In this document: in pieces, positions 37,958 to 49,200 of the stretch
How the letters are laid out: every line of letters starts with the position of its first letter
How positions within the stretch are numbered: the first letter of the stretch is position 1
Source of the DNA: Glossina fuscipes
Lineage: Eukaryota; Arthropoda; Insecta; Diptera; Glossinidae
Length of the DNA stretch: 64,000 nt
Reading direction: 5' to 3'
Assembly: GCF_014805625.2 (NCBI RefSeq)
Contig: NW_023998414.1
Location: 38,813,998-38,877,997 of the forward strand
Program-made: the position numbers and the translations under genes
Notes under the pieces: model-generated
Database searches by the model: none
Seen by the model: only the letters and a program-made list of their open reading frames with translations
Told to the model about the DNA's origin: nothing

Positions 37958-39652
37958 ATGCTTGTGTCAAGAAATTACAAAATTTTTATTGAACTTTTCG
38001 ATCTCGGTTATGAATTTCATTATTAAATTGTGCATTTTCTTGCCGTTTTAGGCGTCATATCGAAATCCTTTCATCAGAACGAGGAGGAACATTTAAACTT
38101 GGAAGGGCAGTTTTATGGTCCTGACATCACAGAGTAATACAAAAAAGTAAAAAAACATGTCTATAACACATGTCAAAGCTTCAAAGGCTTTAAAGTTTAT
38201 TTCGAAACACGCGTTTCGAAATTAGCAAGCAGCATAACTCCAATAATTTTCATCTTTTTCATTCGAATTTCTTACTGTTATTTCAAACCAACATTCTCTA
38301 GTGAAACACAAAGCATTTTTTCGATAAGTTTCGAAGAATGAAGCAAAAATCGATATAAGTCGATAGAATAAAAAAGATTTTTTTTTAAATTCAAATTTGA
38401 TGCAGTTATGCTGCTTGCCGCAAAGCCCCTTGAGCTAAAGATGTCTACAGAGAATGGCTGCGGTGTTGCCCATTTTTAATATATTTAAAAAAAAGAATTT
38501 TTTCTCTAATAATGAAAGCTACAATCTCCTTAAATGTTGTTAATCTGCTACATTTCCTTCCATCTTGCCAAAAAAACACTTTATACCCTACACCACTTGT
38601 GGTTCAATGTATATTAGCTTAATGCGATCGTATGTAAAACGCTTAAAATGGACCCACCTTTTTTATACCGAGCGATTCAGAATCATTATCTGAATTGATC
38701 TAAGATTGTGCGTCCGTCTGTTCATCTGATTTCTGCTGATCTTAATCTTTGAGACGTTTTGATAAAATTTGGTACAGTAACGTGTTTTGCCCCAAGGACG
38801 AACGCTATTGAAAGTGATTCGGATAGGTCCATGTTTTCGACCATTCCCCCTATAACGGCCTATTCTAAAAAGTCGTTATATAGAATAAAATTGTAATTTT
38901 CAAAAGTGCCTAAGTAGTAGCATTTCGGCATTCTAAATTGGACGATCTACGCCTATTCCTGGAGCTTGCCATATGTGAGGATTAGGTTGCGTTTCGGGGC
39001 CGTCTCCCTGTAAATGCTCACATAAAACATATGCCTTTATATATAAAGAAGATATAATTTTTGCGTTCTATAATAAAAGTAACAATTGTGTTAGGCAATG
39101 TGGTGTAGGGTATTTAATGGTTGGCCTTGCTCGACCATAGCGTTCTTACTTGTTTTACTTCTATGTTATCATAAGAATACAAACAAATTACAAATCAATA
39201 AAAAATATGGCTTTATCGATATAATATTATAGATAGATAGATCAAAAGTATATATATATATATATATATATACATACATGTTGTATGTGCTGCTATATAT
39301 ACATATACTAATAAATATATGTATATATAGTATACATATATAGAGAGACTATATATGGTCATATACAGAAGTTAAATATATTATATATTATATAATTTCT
39401 CCTGTGTATTCCTGCGCGTTTTCAAAGGAATGACTTATTTAATATAGTTTCACCTACAACATTTTTTTGCGCTACGTAACTGGCGAAGGGTTTACACTTT
39501 ATGATTGCAGATCTTCTACGTATACAAAGGAAATAAAATCGTCTTTATATTATATATGATAATTTAAAAATTTTCTTTTTTTATTTGATACTTACAAACT
39601 TTGACATATATGCAGTATAACACAATGTTATAACTATGAGCATCGAGAGCAT
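24033..39652 (-). CDS. WBP1/VOPP1-type PPxY single-pass membrane protein (four coding exons)
   Basis: Predicted exons in reading order are 39652-39596, 29984-29827, 27162-26970 and 26006-24033, giving 793 residues; all junctions are GT-AG and in phase. Residues 1-19 (MLSMLIVITLCYTAYMSKF) look like a signal peptide. The short ectodomain has a cysteine pattern C25-C31-C37C38-C42C43. A membrane segment spans about 61-88, followed by KKRR, which suits a type I topology. PPxY motifs occur at 118-121 (PPQY), 131-134 (PPPY) and 203-206 (PPPY); such motifs bind WW domains, for example in Nedd4-family ubiquitin ligases. The remaining roughly 590 residues are Ser/Asn/Gly-rich and probably disordered. 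WBP1, WBP1L and VOPP1 share the CC-x3-CC ectodomain, single membrane span and PPxY tail, but are far shorter. The role proposed is an endosomal or plasma-membrane adaptor for WW proteins; this is inference. Exon 1 is the least certain part. Confidence 0.75.
26007..26969 (-). other. WBP1-like gene intron 3
   Basis: 963 bp of AT-rich sequence. A 136-codon frame at 26068-26478 shows no recognisable features and is treated as chance. Confidence 0.75.
26970..27162 (-). CDS. WBP1-like gene exon 3 (membrane segment end and two PPxY motifs)
   Basis: The acceptor TTTCAG precedes G TGT GTC GTG, which completes the Trp codon split by exon 2. The exon encodes CVVVAIILAILCAYSLW, then KKRR, PPQY and PPPYTE, and ends GAG before donor GTAAG. 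Confidence 0.88.
27163..29826 (-). other. WBP1-like gene intron 2
   Basis: 2.66 kb. It contains an AAT/ATT and (TA)n block (about 27215-27330), a long poly-T tract (about 28285-28315) and otherwise unremarkable AT-rich DNA. A 145-codon minus-strand frame at 28160-28597 reads through the poly-T tract as poly-Lys and is not convincing. Confidence 0.75.
29827..29984 (-). CDS. WBP1-like gene exon 2 (Cys-rich ectodomain)
   Basis: The acceptor CTTTCCAG is followed by GTA GCA GCA CGT. The exon encodes ARFCEGGHICSLPRECC, TQGCCPPYQ and the start of the membrane segment (NLFFISHWFF), ending in TG of a Trp codon before GTAAGT. Paired cysteines next to a Trp/Phe-rich membrane entry are the WBP1/VOPP1 hallmark. 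Confidence 0.85.
30109..30117 (+). repeat. Left target-site duplication of the foldback element
   Basis: AAATGTATT directly abuts the left end; an identical copy abuts the right end at 32810-32818. Confidence 0.9.
30118..32809. mobile_element. Foldback (FB-like) transposon with long inverted arms
   Basis: A 2692-bp element flanked by a perfect 9-bp direct repeat AAATGTATT. The outer roughly 510 bp of the left arm (starting AAGGGTGTGAAGATAAAC) is repeated in inverse orientation at the right end with only about three mismatches seen (for example ACATACCAT against ACCTACCAT). Inside, each arm continues as degenerate tandem repeats of about 37 bp built on GTACTGAAAATTATTGTAC and CTACAGTATAG. Orientation flips near 31055-31080, so the left arm is about 0.94 kb and the right about 1.73 kb. 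It has no transposase frame. Unique outer ends, tandem inner repeats and a 9-bp target duplication are the features of Drosophila FB elements, which are mobilised by Mutator-like (NOF/MULE) transposases. The assignment to that superfamily is inference from structure. Confidence 0.88.
31141..32159 (+). repeat. 473-bp tandem duplication inside the right foldback arm
   Basis: Landmarks recur at an exact 473-bp offset: TATAGTGTGTTTTGTACTG at 31141, 31614 and 32087, and the variant GAAAATGATTG near 31235 and 31708. Two full copies and the start of a third are present. This accounts for most of the length difference between the arms. Confidence 0.85.
32810..32818 (+). repeat. Right target-site duplication of the foldback element
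   Basis: AAATGTATT follows the right end CACACCCTT. It is identical to 30109-30117, with no decay since insertion. Confidence 0.9.
33515..33855 (+). repeat. Rearranged INE-like fragment
   Basis: It contains TATACTCTACACCACCTGTG, GGCCTTGCCCGACTATAATG and TACTTGTTTTTAT in the same order as the tail of the 36.2-kb copy. Next comes an opposite-orientation piece (ACAGACAGACAAACAGGC, GGTGGGTCTATCTTAAGCC) ending TATACCCTGTACCACAAG. It appears to be two pieces joined head-to-head, with GGGCTTAAGATAGACCCACC occurring once in each orientation. Confidence 0.6.
36180..36814 (+). repeat. INE-like copy, 5'-truncated
   Basis: Runs from CGATTCAGAATCGTAATC through TACAGTAACGTGTTTTGCCC and AAAAGTCGTTATATGGAAAA to GGTGTAGAGTATTTAAAGGG and CGACTTGTTTTT. 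It aligns by eye along nearly its whole length with the copy at 38580-39156. A short run of extra sequence before it has no clear element end. Confidence 0.7.
37395..37434 (+). repeat. (TA)n microsatellite
   Basis: About twenty TA units in the WBP1-like intron 1. Confidence 0.95.
37901..37953 (+). repeat. (TC)n microsatellite
   Basis: About 26 uninterrupted TC units. On the transcribed (minus) strand of the host gene this reads as GA. Confidence 0.97.
38199..38418. repeat. Inverted-repeat cluster, possible small MITE-like element
   Basis: A tight 10-bp palindrome (ATTTCGAAAC at 38199-38208 and GTTTCGAAAT at 38213-38222) is followed by GCAAGCAGCATAACT (38225-38239), whose exact complement AGTTATGCTGCTTGC lies at 38404-38418. 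No target duplication was found, so its identity as an element is unproven. Confidence 0.5.
38580..39156 (+). repeat. INE-like copy with both ends
   Basis: Starts TTTATACCCTACACCACTTG and ends GTGGTGTAGGGTATTTAATG with a GGCCTTGCTCGACCATAG tail. The core has GATTCAGAATCATTATCTG, GTGCGTCCGTCTG and TACAGTAACGTGTTTTGCCC. The inverted CCCTACACCAC / GTGGTGTAGGG ends define the family better than the other copies do. No coding capacity. Confidence 0.7.
39596..39652 (-). CDS. WBP1-like gene exon 1 (signal peptide), predicted
   Basis: This is a 57-bp exon. The ATG in AATAAAGATG (A at -3) starts MLSMLIVITLCYTAYMSKF, and donor GTAAGTAT follows directly in phase 0, matching exon 2. A hydrophobic leader, a strong donor and the correct phase coincide just where an N-terminal exon is needed. 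The 9.6-kb distance and the weak n-region leave doubt; a different upstream exon is possible. Confidence 0.6.
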
Positions 39653-42600
39653 CTTTATTGCAGTAAAGTTATTGTTATTGTCGCTGTGTGGAACAATGTA
39701 ACTCTTACTTGATGCAGTCGATTTCTTTGTATTGTCTGCTAAGTATTTTTTTTTTTTTTTTTTTTTTTTTTGTTGTTCCTCAGATAGTGAGCATGCTTAT
39801 GTATGTGCGTGTTTATTGTATAAAATTGTATTTATATATCCACCACCAGAAATTAGAAGGACAATTGTTTTGTCATTCTGTATGTGACATACAAAGAAAC
39901 TCCTTATTCATATATATAGAATATCTTGAATCAACTGAAATTCGAATTCTTTAAGCAACAACTAAGCGTCATATAAGTCCGTCTATAGCTGACATTCTCG
40001 CGATTACGAAAATGGTTTAATTACTGTTTACAAATATCGGAAAAAAATAAAAAAACAAAAATTCTAAAAACAGACCCCACAATTTTTAAAAGCTTAATTT
40101 TTTGAATATATTTTTTCATGTACTCATATGTCATCCATCTCGTTCGCCTTCATATTTTGCACATTTATTGAAATTAATTTAAAAACAAAAGACTTTGATG
40201 TCAAGTGATGGCTACGAAAATGAAGTTTTCCAATTTGCATTTATTTACAGCTGTTGTTGATTTATTTTACATTGATTTCCGTTTATATGTTTTCCTTTCA
40301 TTTAAAAATGTTGCACTGACAGTGACACTCATAAGCGTAATCACCCCTCCAACCCCAAAAAGTAAATGTATATATACAGATTTTATTGTATTTTGTTGTT
40401 GTTATTCATTGTAGAGTAATGACAAAAGCAACTTCTGTCCTTGGCAACTGAACAATGCACAAATTTTATGCACTTTCCACTTTGCTGCTTGCTATTACCA
40501 TTGTTCTGTTTGTTTATAATTTTTTCTCTAACTGTTTTCTGTTTAGTTTTGCACCTTCGTTTTGCAAATTCTTTTTTGATATATTTTCACCTTTGTTTAT
40601 TGCATTTTAATTAATATGTCTAGTTAGTAGGCTACAATTTACTAAATTTCTATGCATGTAAACGTCTATTGTTGTGATTGCTTTTTCCTTTTTGCCGTTC
40701 TGTTGCGTTTGTGTTTAACAACTATGATAAAGTATATGTATGTAAACATATTTGTTTATAATTGTATGCGAGCGATTCTTTCTTTGGTTTAGTTTGCACG
40801 CATATGTGTGTGAATGATTATGCTGCATGTTTATGCGATTCTACATTGACGCCTAAGAGTATGTTGTGTTTTTTTTTTCTCTTTTGTCACTTTACTTATT
40901 TCCTTTTCATAACTAAAAAACGTGCATGACTATAATTCTTATGTAAACAAGCGAAATATCTTTTAGTATAGGATTGTTACCGTTTTTTTTTTATGTTTGT
41001 TTTTTTTTTGCTTAAACTATATGATTATTTGGTTTTTATAGAATTTCTCATTTTAATACTTCTAAGTATTTGCTGTTGCACAATTAAAAGAAAAAAATAA
41101 AAAAAATTTATAAACCCTCTTATGGATACCACAGATGGAAGAGTCATCATCTTTAATAACCAACCACTTTCAAATTTTCTATGGCCACCACCTTAGCCAA
41201 GAGACAAGTAAAAGTTTACGACATTCTTTTTAATTAACGACAATTAAAGTTCGTCTCACATTTTAGCTAAGACAATACTAATATGATTATGAAAATAATT
41301 GTTTAATTCACAAATAATAACCATTTAGTTAATTTAAAGCGTTTCTTTTCAATTTTATAGCAATTTTCTATATATTTTGCTTCTTACACTCTGTACCCAG
41401 TTAAAATGACTACAAATATCAAATAACTTCCTTTAAGTGTTGCCATAAGTTACAATAAAATTGCCTTAATTAGGGATATAAATTCCTTTACTTGAGAAAT
41501 GCAATATCTCGGTTCTTGATTGATAGCAAACGGTAGAAGTTACAAGTTTAAATTCCATACAGATATTAATTTGAAAGTATTAGAGGTTGGTCGTCATTTT
41601 GTTGTTGCAATTCTTTGTATACATTTGTTATCGTACAACCTGTTGAAGTCCGACTTTGTTTGCTTTTCGATGCACGTGCGGAAGATTACCGTGGTGCATT
41701 TCACATTAGAAAGTAATGACGTCGTATGTAAAACCAAGGGCCCTGAAACTACATTTCCTTTCCGATCCGAAGAACATTCAGAAATTTCTTTCTCTTGCGA
41801 AATGATTCACTTTATAAAGAAATTATTTTTACGAACAAAACATACATTCACGTATCAGAATTTTTGAGCAAAAATTAATCACTATTTTCTTATTTTCATA
41901 AAAAAAAAGGGCAAACAGTTAAGCAATTTGATGATCAGGATTTTCCGATACTCTTCGATGTTGTATTTGAAATCCGAATTGTTAAACTAATATCAGTAAT
42001 CGCGGTCACGATGGCAAAGGTTAGGTGCGTATGGCGAAAATGCGTTATAAAATATTATACACCATAAAGAGAAGGGTAAGAGTGCAGAGTGCCTGCGAAG
42101 AGATTAAGAAAACTATATCAGAGTCACATTTTCAGCCAAGTATTCCAGGTCCCCTTACTACAAATAGTAAAACAAAAAAATTATTGCACAAAACAAATGT
42201 ATGCAATATGTGAATTGATTCTCTGTTATAACGAAAACAAGGCAAGCATCGCTGATATAATATCGAAACGCCAACCGCCAACTTAGCAAGCTGTAAAGCC
42301 CTGTCAGTGTGTCTTAAAATCCGTTAAATAATGTAACGAAAACATTTTTGGAATAGTATTGAGAGAACAACAAGAAATGCTAAAAATTCTCTTAAGGGCA
42401 TTATCGCATATCCTCATTTTTCCATCCATTCAACCCCTCAACTGCGCAAACCCAAAGCCATTCTAATGGCTCTGAATACTGCCTGCACTTTGACATGGAT
42501 TATTTGTTAGAATTGTAAAATCATTCATTCATCAAAAATATCTTAAACACCATCGCGTATTTTTTAACAAATGCTAATCCTTACTGCTCTAAAGCATGGA

Positions 42601-44202
42601 TTGACATGTCTTTACAAACATTCGCAACACATCACCACCCAATGATATGTCGGCTATTGTAATATAGTGCGCATACAAATTTTCATTAGGGATAAAGATT
42701 ATTAACCATTAGAAGTTACGTTTTTACATCCTTAATCGTGTCGTGTCGTGACGTGATGCTCATTGAAACATCCTGAAATTAAAGCAACAACGTTCCATGG
42801 TTGATAAAATGCCGTATGAGTCATATAATATCCTATTTCGTATGGTAGGTAATATTTTAATTACCGTTTTTGTACAAATGTACAAATTTTTATTTATCTT
42901 ATTTTAATAGTTGTGGGCAGATTATGGAACAATATTGAAATTTAACGAGACAAAAACGATCAGTAAATTTAAGATTTTCTTTGTCCTTTCAGATAAAGTT
43001 TTGGCTTGACAGACAGACAATTCAACGATTTTATCAACACTTTATTACTTACACTACAATGAATTCTTATGAATTATGAGCGGATAACTGAATGAGCAAT
43101 AAATGAACAACTTTCTTCCCACAGGCAAACTAAATAATGTTCAATAAATTCGTTTAACCCGTTAAGATATTATTCATTAGTTTAAAAAGGACGAAGACAT
43201 TTCCGAAAATATCCCATAAAAATCATTTGGAAGGAAATTTTACCACATAAACGGCTTTTAAGCTGAAAAATATTTCACTGTTCTTACATTATTCTCAATA
43301 TTAATATTCCTTTTCGTTGACACGTTGATTGCCACAACAAATATTCTGAATAGGTCGTGTCGGACGTATTTGGGTGACGCTTTTAATTTTTATTAAAAAA
43401 TTTCCAATTTCTTGCAACGCAATTAGCGCGCGTAGCTTGATGCGGATTTTTTTGAAAACTCGCGCGACGTTCAACATATTAATAATAATATTGTTAAATG
43501 AATTGTGGAAAGTTGCAGGGCGTCCTATATACAATTAAAATTTGCAGAGGAGATTTGCTTACGCAAGTTGCATAATTTAAAAGTTGCGGTGGGTTTTATA
43601 TATATGTACTATATATATATACATATATATTGAAAGGTTACCAAAATTGTGTGCACCTACATTTCGTGGAAATCCTAAATCTCTTCCACTAAACGTAACA
43701 TAAAAGGAAACTTAGACCGCAAGACTGTTCCATTGTAGGCTAATTGAGAAAATACAATTCAGCAGAACTTTTCACTACACAGAAAGTAATTGATTAATAG
43801 ATGAAGTAAGTTTGTTTCAGGCGTCTGGTTTTTTATCCATAGAACTTCTCATCCAATTAAAGAAAAGGAAAATATAATGCTAATTTTCTTTAGATCTTTA
43901 TTTATTTACAAATATGGTTATGCAGCTAAAATACTTTTGACCGGATAAAAGCGTAATAAAAGTTTGTTAACTTAATGGACGTCAGTGCACAACGTTCTAA
44001 ACTGTCGTACGGAAAAGTATAATTTTACCATTTTCATTTGACAAACACATGCTGCAGATTATCACAACTGCTTGCACAAACGTAATCAACTGTTTTTATA
44101 CTTGCGTCGTTGTCAACATTTTTTGAATATTTTTTCTTCTCGTCTATATAAGGAAACGTGTGAATTTTTTTCTTTTCTAAATTAAAATTTAATAAAAAGG
44201 GG
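39653..44202. other. Spacer between divergent WBP1-like and DNAJC1-like genes
   Basis: 4.5 kb between two genes transcribed away from each other, so both promoters should be here or near. It holds a poly-T tract (about 39748-39770) and AT-rich DNA. A 115-codon plus-strand frame at 41520-41867 has no recognisable domain. No promoter motif could be singled out. Confidence 0.6.
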
Positions 44203-46024
44203 ATGAAATTTTATGTGAATATTTTTGTTATCTGTGCATTATTGTTAAGCACTGAGGCCTGGGATACAGAGGAATTAGAAATTTTTGATTTAGTCGAAGA
44301 AATCAATAGAAATTTCTATGAATTTATGGGAATCATACAAGTGAGTTTTACCAAGAGCTTTAATTCTTAAATTTAAACTCTTCTTTTCTTCCTATTAGAA
44401 TGCTACTAGCAATGATATTAAGCGAGCATTTAGATCTTTATCGATTCAATTGCATCCAGACAAAAATCCGTCAGAAGATGCAAACATACAATTCCGTAAT
44501 TTAGTATCCATTTACGAGGTGCTCAAGGATCCGGGTAAAAGAGGGAAATATGATAAAGTGTTAAAAGATGGTCTACCTAACTGGAAATCTGCTTTATACT
44601 ATTACCGAAGAATGCGTAAAATTGGCTTGTATGAAGCCGCCGGTATATTGTTTGTGTTTTTAACAATTGGTCAATACTTATTTGCATGGGCTGCTTACGT
44701 CGAAAAGAGATATACAGCTGAACAAATACTTGGCTCTAAATTAAAGAAATTGCAAAAGAAAAATAAAAGCATTGATATAGATATGATACTAAATGAAATT
44801 CCTACACCATCGCTGAAGGTTTAATAAACATTAGACTTCATAACCTTAAAAAAATTGTGACTCATCATATTTATCTTCTTTCAGAATACATTACCCATAC
44901 AAATACCTGTGTTTATTTGGAATATACCGAAAATGATGAAAGAAGCAGCTAGCAAAGCTAAGGAGCTTAAAAAACTAGCCGTAGAAAAACAAAGACAGTA
45001 AGTTTTGCTAAAAATCAAAGCATCATTAAACATATGGTCAGCTGGATTAGTCTTTGTTTACAGAGAGATGGAAGAGGCTAAACGGTTAGAAATATTAGAA
45101 AAAGAAGCTGAGGAACAAGCTCGACTACGTAAAGAGAAAAAGGAAAACTTACGTAAACGCAAAGAGAATCATAAAGTCCCTGAAAAAACTGATGAAGAAC
45201 TCAGGGGGTATTCTCAAATCCAAATTCGAGAATTAACCGAAGATGACGCTATACGACCAGTCGCGCAAAAGGTTTTAAATTCTTAAATTCCTCATTAAAA
45301 ATTCCGTTTAATATAATTTTTCTTTTAGACTGGTTTGACTGGCGGTTTTTGGACAGATGAAGATCTAGCCGAACTTATACGCTTAGTAAAAAAATATCCA
45401 TGCGGCTCCAGTAGTCGTTGGAACAGCATTGCCGAGGCAATGAATCGTACTGTACAAGAAGTTACCTTTATGGCAGCCAAAATGAAAGAGAATGGTTATC
45501 GTACTCCTGGTCAATCGGAAAGTGCTGGCGATGCTAATTTCCAAGGAGCTCAAAAAGAGGGAAAAAGAGATAAATCAAAAAAAGAAAAAGCCACTAAAAA
45601 TATATTAATACCGGAGACAAATTGGACACAAGATCAGCAAAAAGCTTTGGAAGAAGCTATAATTAAATATCCAAAATCGAGTGTTATGGGAGATCGTTGG
45701 CAACGTATTGCCGATTACGTGCCTGGTAAAAGTAAAGAAGAATGCTTAACACGTTACAAGTATCTGTGTGAGCTGGTTCAAGCGCAAAAAAGATCTGAAG
45801 GAGAAGATAGTGTTGATGAAAATTCTAAGAATTGTGAAAGAAGGCAGAACTCGACAATTTGTCATCCAAATGAAAATTCTCTAATTCAATATTATCAAGA
45901 AGCTCAGTCAGTAGCGGACGAAATTAATGAAATAGGCGATAAAAAGCGTACCAAACGCAAGGACCACAGAAAAAAGCGAGACTTAGTGAGTATCCAAAAG
46001 TCGGATGAAGCAAGTGCTTATTAA
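44203..46024 (+). CDS. DNAJC1: DNAJC1-type ER membrane J-protein with two SANT domains (five exons)
   Basis: Exons are 44203-44340, 44399-44818, 44885-44997, 45064-45271 and 45329-46024, giving 524 residues; all four introns are 57-66 bp, GT-AG and in phase. Residues 1-19 form a signal peptide (MKFYVNIFVICALLLSTEA). The J domain spans about 28-105 with the HPD triad at 65-67, needed to stimulate Hsp70 ATPase. A membrane segment follows at about 124-146 (YEAAGILFVFLTIGQYLFAW), then a Lys/Glu-rich helical region and two SANT/Myb-like domains at about 300-345 (GGFWTDEDLAEL) and 391-443 (TNWTQDQQKALEEAI). In the animal protein DNAJC1 (ERdj1/MTJ1) the J domain faces the ER lumen and helps BiP, while the charged cytosolic part contacts ribosomes. 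The domain order matches throughout. Donor 2 (AAG|GTTTAA) is off-consensus, but skipping it meets a stop at once. Confidence 0.93.
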
Positions 46025-46160
46025 TGAAATCGTCGTTTAATAATATGTGTAGAATTAATTATTTTTCTTAAGCGGCATATTTTTCGTTTACAATCCCTTT
46101 TTTTTCCATTTTATTCACTTCATTTAAATGAAAAAGCTGTATGAACAACTGAACGAAGGC

Positions 46161-46166
46161 AATAAA
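46161..46166 (+). terminator. Poly(A) signal of the DNAJC1-like gene
   Basis: AATAAA lies 137 nt after the TAA stop, so transcription would end just before the convergent APC4 coding end. Confidence 0.6.
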
Positions 46167-46199
46167 ACACAGTTTTCATCCTTTATGCTTACGATATTA

Positions 46200-46205
46200 T
46201 TTATT
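46200..46205 (-). terminator. APC4: Poly(A) signal of APC4
   Basis: AATAAA on the minus strand starts 18 nt after the TGA at 46225-46223. A second one lies at 46115-46110. Using the nearer site would give a very short 3' UTR and tails that barely meet those of the neighbour. Confidence 0.5.
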
Positions 46206-46222
46206 TTTTAGTGAAAGTCTAC

Positions 46223-49200
46223 TCAGTAATTCTGCGATATTTCAAGCTCGTCATCATCATCTTCAATTTCCATTTCAAACATGACTATTTTTTTGTTTTT
46301 GTCTGATAATATGGAGGCAACCTTGAAAAATAACGGAAAATGATTAAACATGAATAGATATTTTAAATTGATATTTTATACCTTTCTTGATCCTGAAACC
46401 GCTAAACTGGTACAAATGGTATCCATTCCTCGAAACTGGCAAAAATCTACAAAATCGAAAATACTTTGTGGCAATAATATCTCTTGCAAGTTCAAGTTTT
46501 GAGGCAATAAATGTAAAGTGAATTTCTCGCGCATCAGTTCCAATGAGAATTGCATGAAATAGCTTTGCTGTTTTTCTTCATTGTCCTGGAGCAGCAATAA
46601 CGACAACACTTCCTCATTATAAAATTGCAAATCGACAAATTGTAAATTATTTAAAGGTAGAGGGAGCTCTTTTGTAAAGGGACCCGGTTTTAGATGAATT
46701 ATAACGCATGACAGTTGTGAAAATTTTTGATCAAATTCCATTAGCAAGCAACTCTGCCAGTCTGTAGTGATAGCCATTAGATCGCTTCCCCTTTTATTCC
46801 CAGCTAAAAAAGAAAATTTTATAAAATCCACAGATCTACTATACTCGAGTGGCAGTGAACAGCATGTGCATATGAAATCCAATTGAAATTCTGAAGTGAT
46901 ACTGGAATTGGGCTTTTCAAATACCGCATCAATAGAAATAAACATTTTATCTCTTTGCTGTATCAGTGAAAGTTGCTTTTCATGTGGATATAAGAGTGAA
47001 CAATTATATAAACACTCGTTCTTCTCTAGAAGTTTCTGCCATAAATGATGCACATCACTCTTTACGGTTTGCTGTAAGGGCTTATCCTCTAAATATTGTC
47101 CGACCTTTTCCAAATTAAATTTTCTTTTGGTTACCGATCCATCGTCTGTGGAAAATATTAGTATAACTAAAAACAACTTAACCAATCATAAATCTATGCA
47201 TAAATCCGTAGCGAAGACATAATAACTTCCAAACGTTAAGACTTTAAATATTTAAGAGCAATTGGATGGTCAATGTTATTGTACTTATCAAAGCGATAAA
47301 TATCTCTCATTTTTTTTTTTTTTTCGTAAAACAGCTTTGGTGTACATTTGACACGATTATGACATTACTTATCTTGTTCCATTCGAAATAAAATATTAAT
47401 ATGAATCTAAAACGATTGAAAGGCAATATTTTGTCAAAAGTCGATACAAATTTCAATTTCCACCAAATACGCACCATTGGCACATATTTACGTTTGAAAT
47501 TTCGCTATGGAATTATGGATAAGACAGATAATTACCGTTCTCTATAACGCTATCCTCAATACTATTGAGATATTCTGCGAGATATATCGTGTCTTGAGTA
47601 CTTAATTGTGGCATATCTTCGGGTATATCTTGTTGATGTAAACGTACAATTACCACACAGAGCCAAGAGAAAAATAGTTTCATATCGTTCACCGACTGGT
47701 CTACTACTTGTTGCAATTCTAATATTTTCATCAGCAATGCTCCACACTGGCGTAAAGCTTCCTCAGCCGTGGCAGGTACAATCAAGGGCTGTATTATTCA
47801 AAATTCAGTTAATAAAATTAAAGCATATGTCTGCTTGTGAATGTATGGTCTCACCTCAAAATAATAGGACATTCGGGCTAAACCCTTTATCGTATTTAGG
47901 AAATAAAACATATTAATGGCCGCACTTTGTAAAGGTTTCGTTACTAGGCTTTGTATAGTAGAATAGCTTAAATCTACAGATGTTTGCAGCTTTTTGATTC
48001 CCTTTTCGGTTAAATCTCTAGAATAAGGCAAGCAAAAGACTCATTTACAGGTGCATGACTACGGACACATATTCTATTATATTTACTGCATTAGAAATTC
48101 CTCAATATCATGAGTAGCATAACCAAACACCAACAATTCTAGAAAATCTGCGGACAATGAAGTAGCCGGTTGTTCATTTGCATAGTTGGTAAGTTTATTG
48201 TCCATTTCTAAAAGCACCGTCTCCCAAGCCTCTAGTATGCATTGTATAGTGTTGTTTATATAGCTATAAACGCGAAAAACTATTTATAACTTCCCAAATG
48301 GCAATTAATTTTAAATATGGTTCTTTATAATCAATTTCAATAGAAGTGATATGAAATATTCGACCGTTTAAAAATCGCGCCTTTTAACCGCTCATTGTTC
48401 GCTAATCCACTTATACACCATTACAGTTGTTTATAGTTCCGTAATGAAAATTCGATTGACGATTTGACAAAAACTGTAAGATACGGGTGGAAAAAGGCCG
48501 TAATTGTATTGAGCACAATTTATGAAATTTCTTCCTAAAGATTTTCATCTCAAAGACACATGTCCTTCTGTTCAGCTAGTCATTGCTGGTATTCATTAAA
48601 TGAACAATATCTTTGACATAGGCGGACGTTTAGCGATCACACATTGATTAATAAACCATTTCAAGATCTGTTACTACCGGTTCAGTATATTATATAATAT
48701 TAAAAATCTTACTTTTTTGTTTCTAGAATATTGGCACAATGCATTGCCAAGTGCATCATAGGTGATATGTATTCCTTCAATATAGCATTACAAAAATGCA
48801 GTACTTTGATTTTGTCACCGTCTCGAACTAAAGCATACATTGCGTTGAAATCACCGCTGAGACGTGCATCAAAAATTTCAAAATCATCAGGGTAGGATAC
48901 ATGTTGAGACATATCTATAGACCCAGCCTTTAATGCACCCAAAAACAGCAAAAAAATTTTTCCGCTTTTTAAAATCACTACCAGAAAGCAAGGTGAGCCT
49001 TTGGCAAATGATTTATGTTCTTGAGACTTTGAAGAAATACCTAAGTTATTTAAAGGAGGCAAAGGCGGCAAAAAGAAATCAAATGCTAACTGAAAACAAA
49101 AAGCATTAATATTTTTAATGTTATCATTAACAATATTTACCTCCGCTTTGTTTCGATAGACAGTCCGATAGTCTGCGATATTAATGGCCTTACTAAAATA

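Larger units (their letters stand above)
29985..39595 (-). other. WBP1-like gene intron 1 (9.6 kb)
   Basis: It holds the foldback element (30118-32809), an INE-like fragment (about 33515-33855), two further INE-like copies (about 36180-36814 and 38580-39156), an inverted-repeat cluster (38199-38418), a TA tract (37395-37434) and a TC tract (37901-37953). The foldback begins 133 bp inside the intron from exon 2. Confidence 0.6.

Noticed and set aside
41520..41867. 115-codon frame upstream of the DNAJC1-like gene
   Set aside because: No recognisable motif, and base composition like the surrounding spacer.
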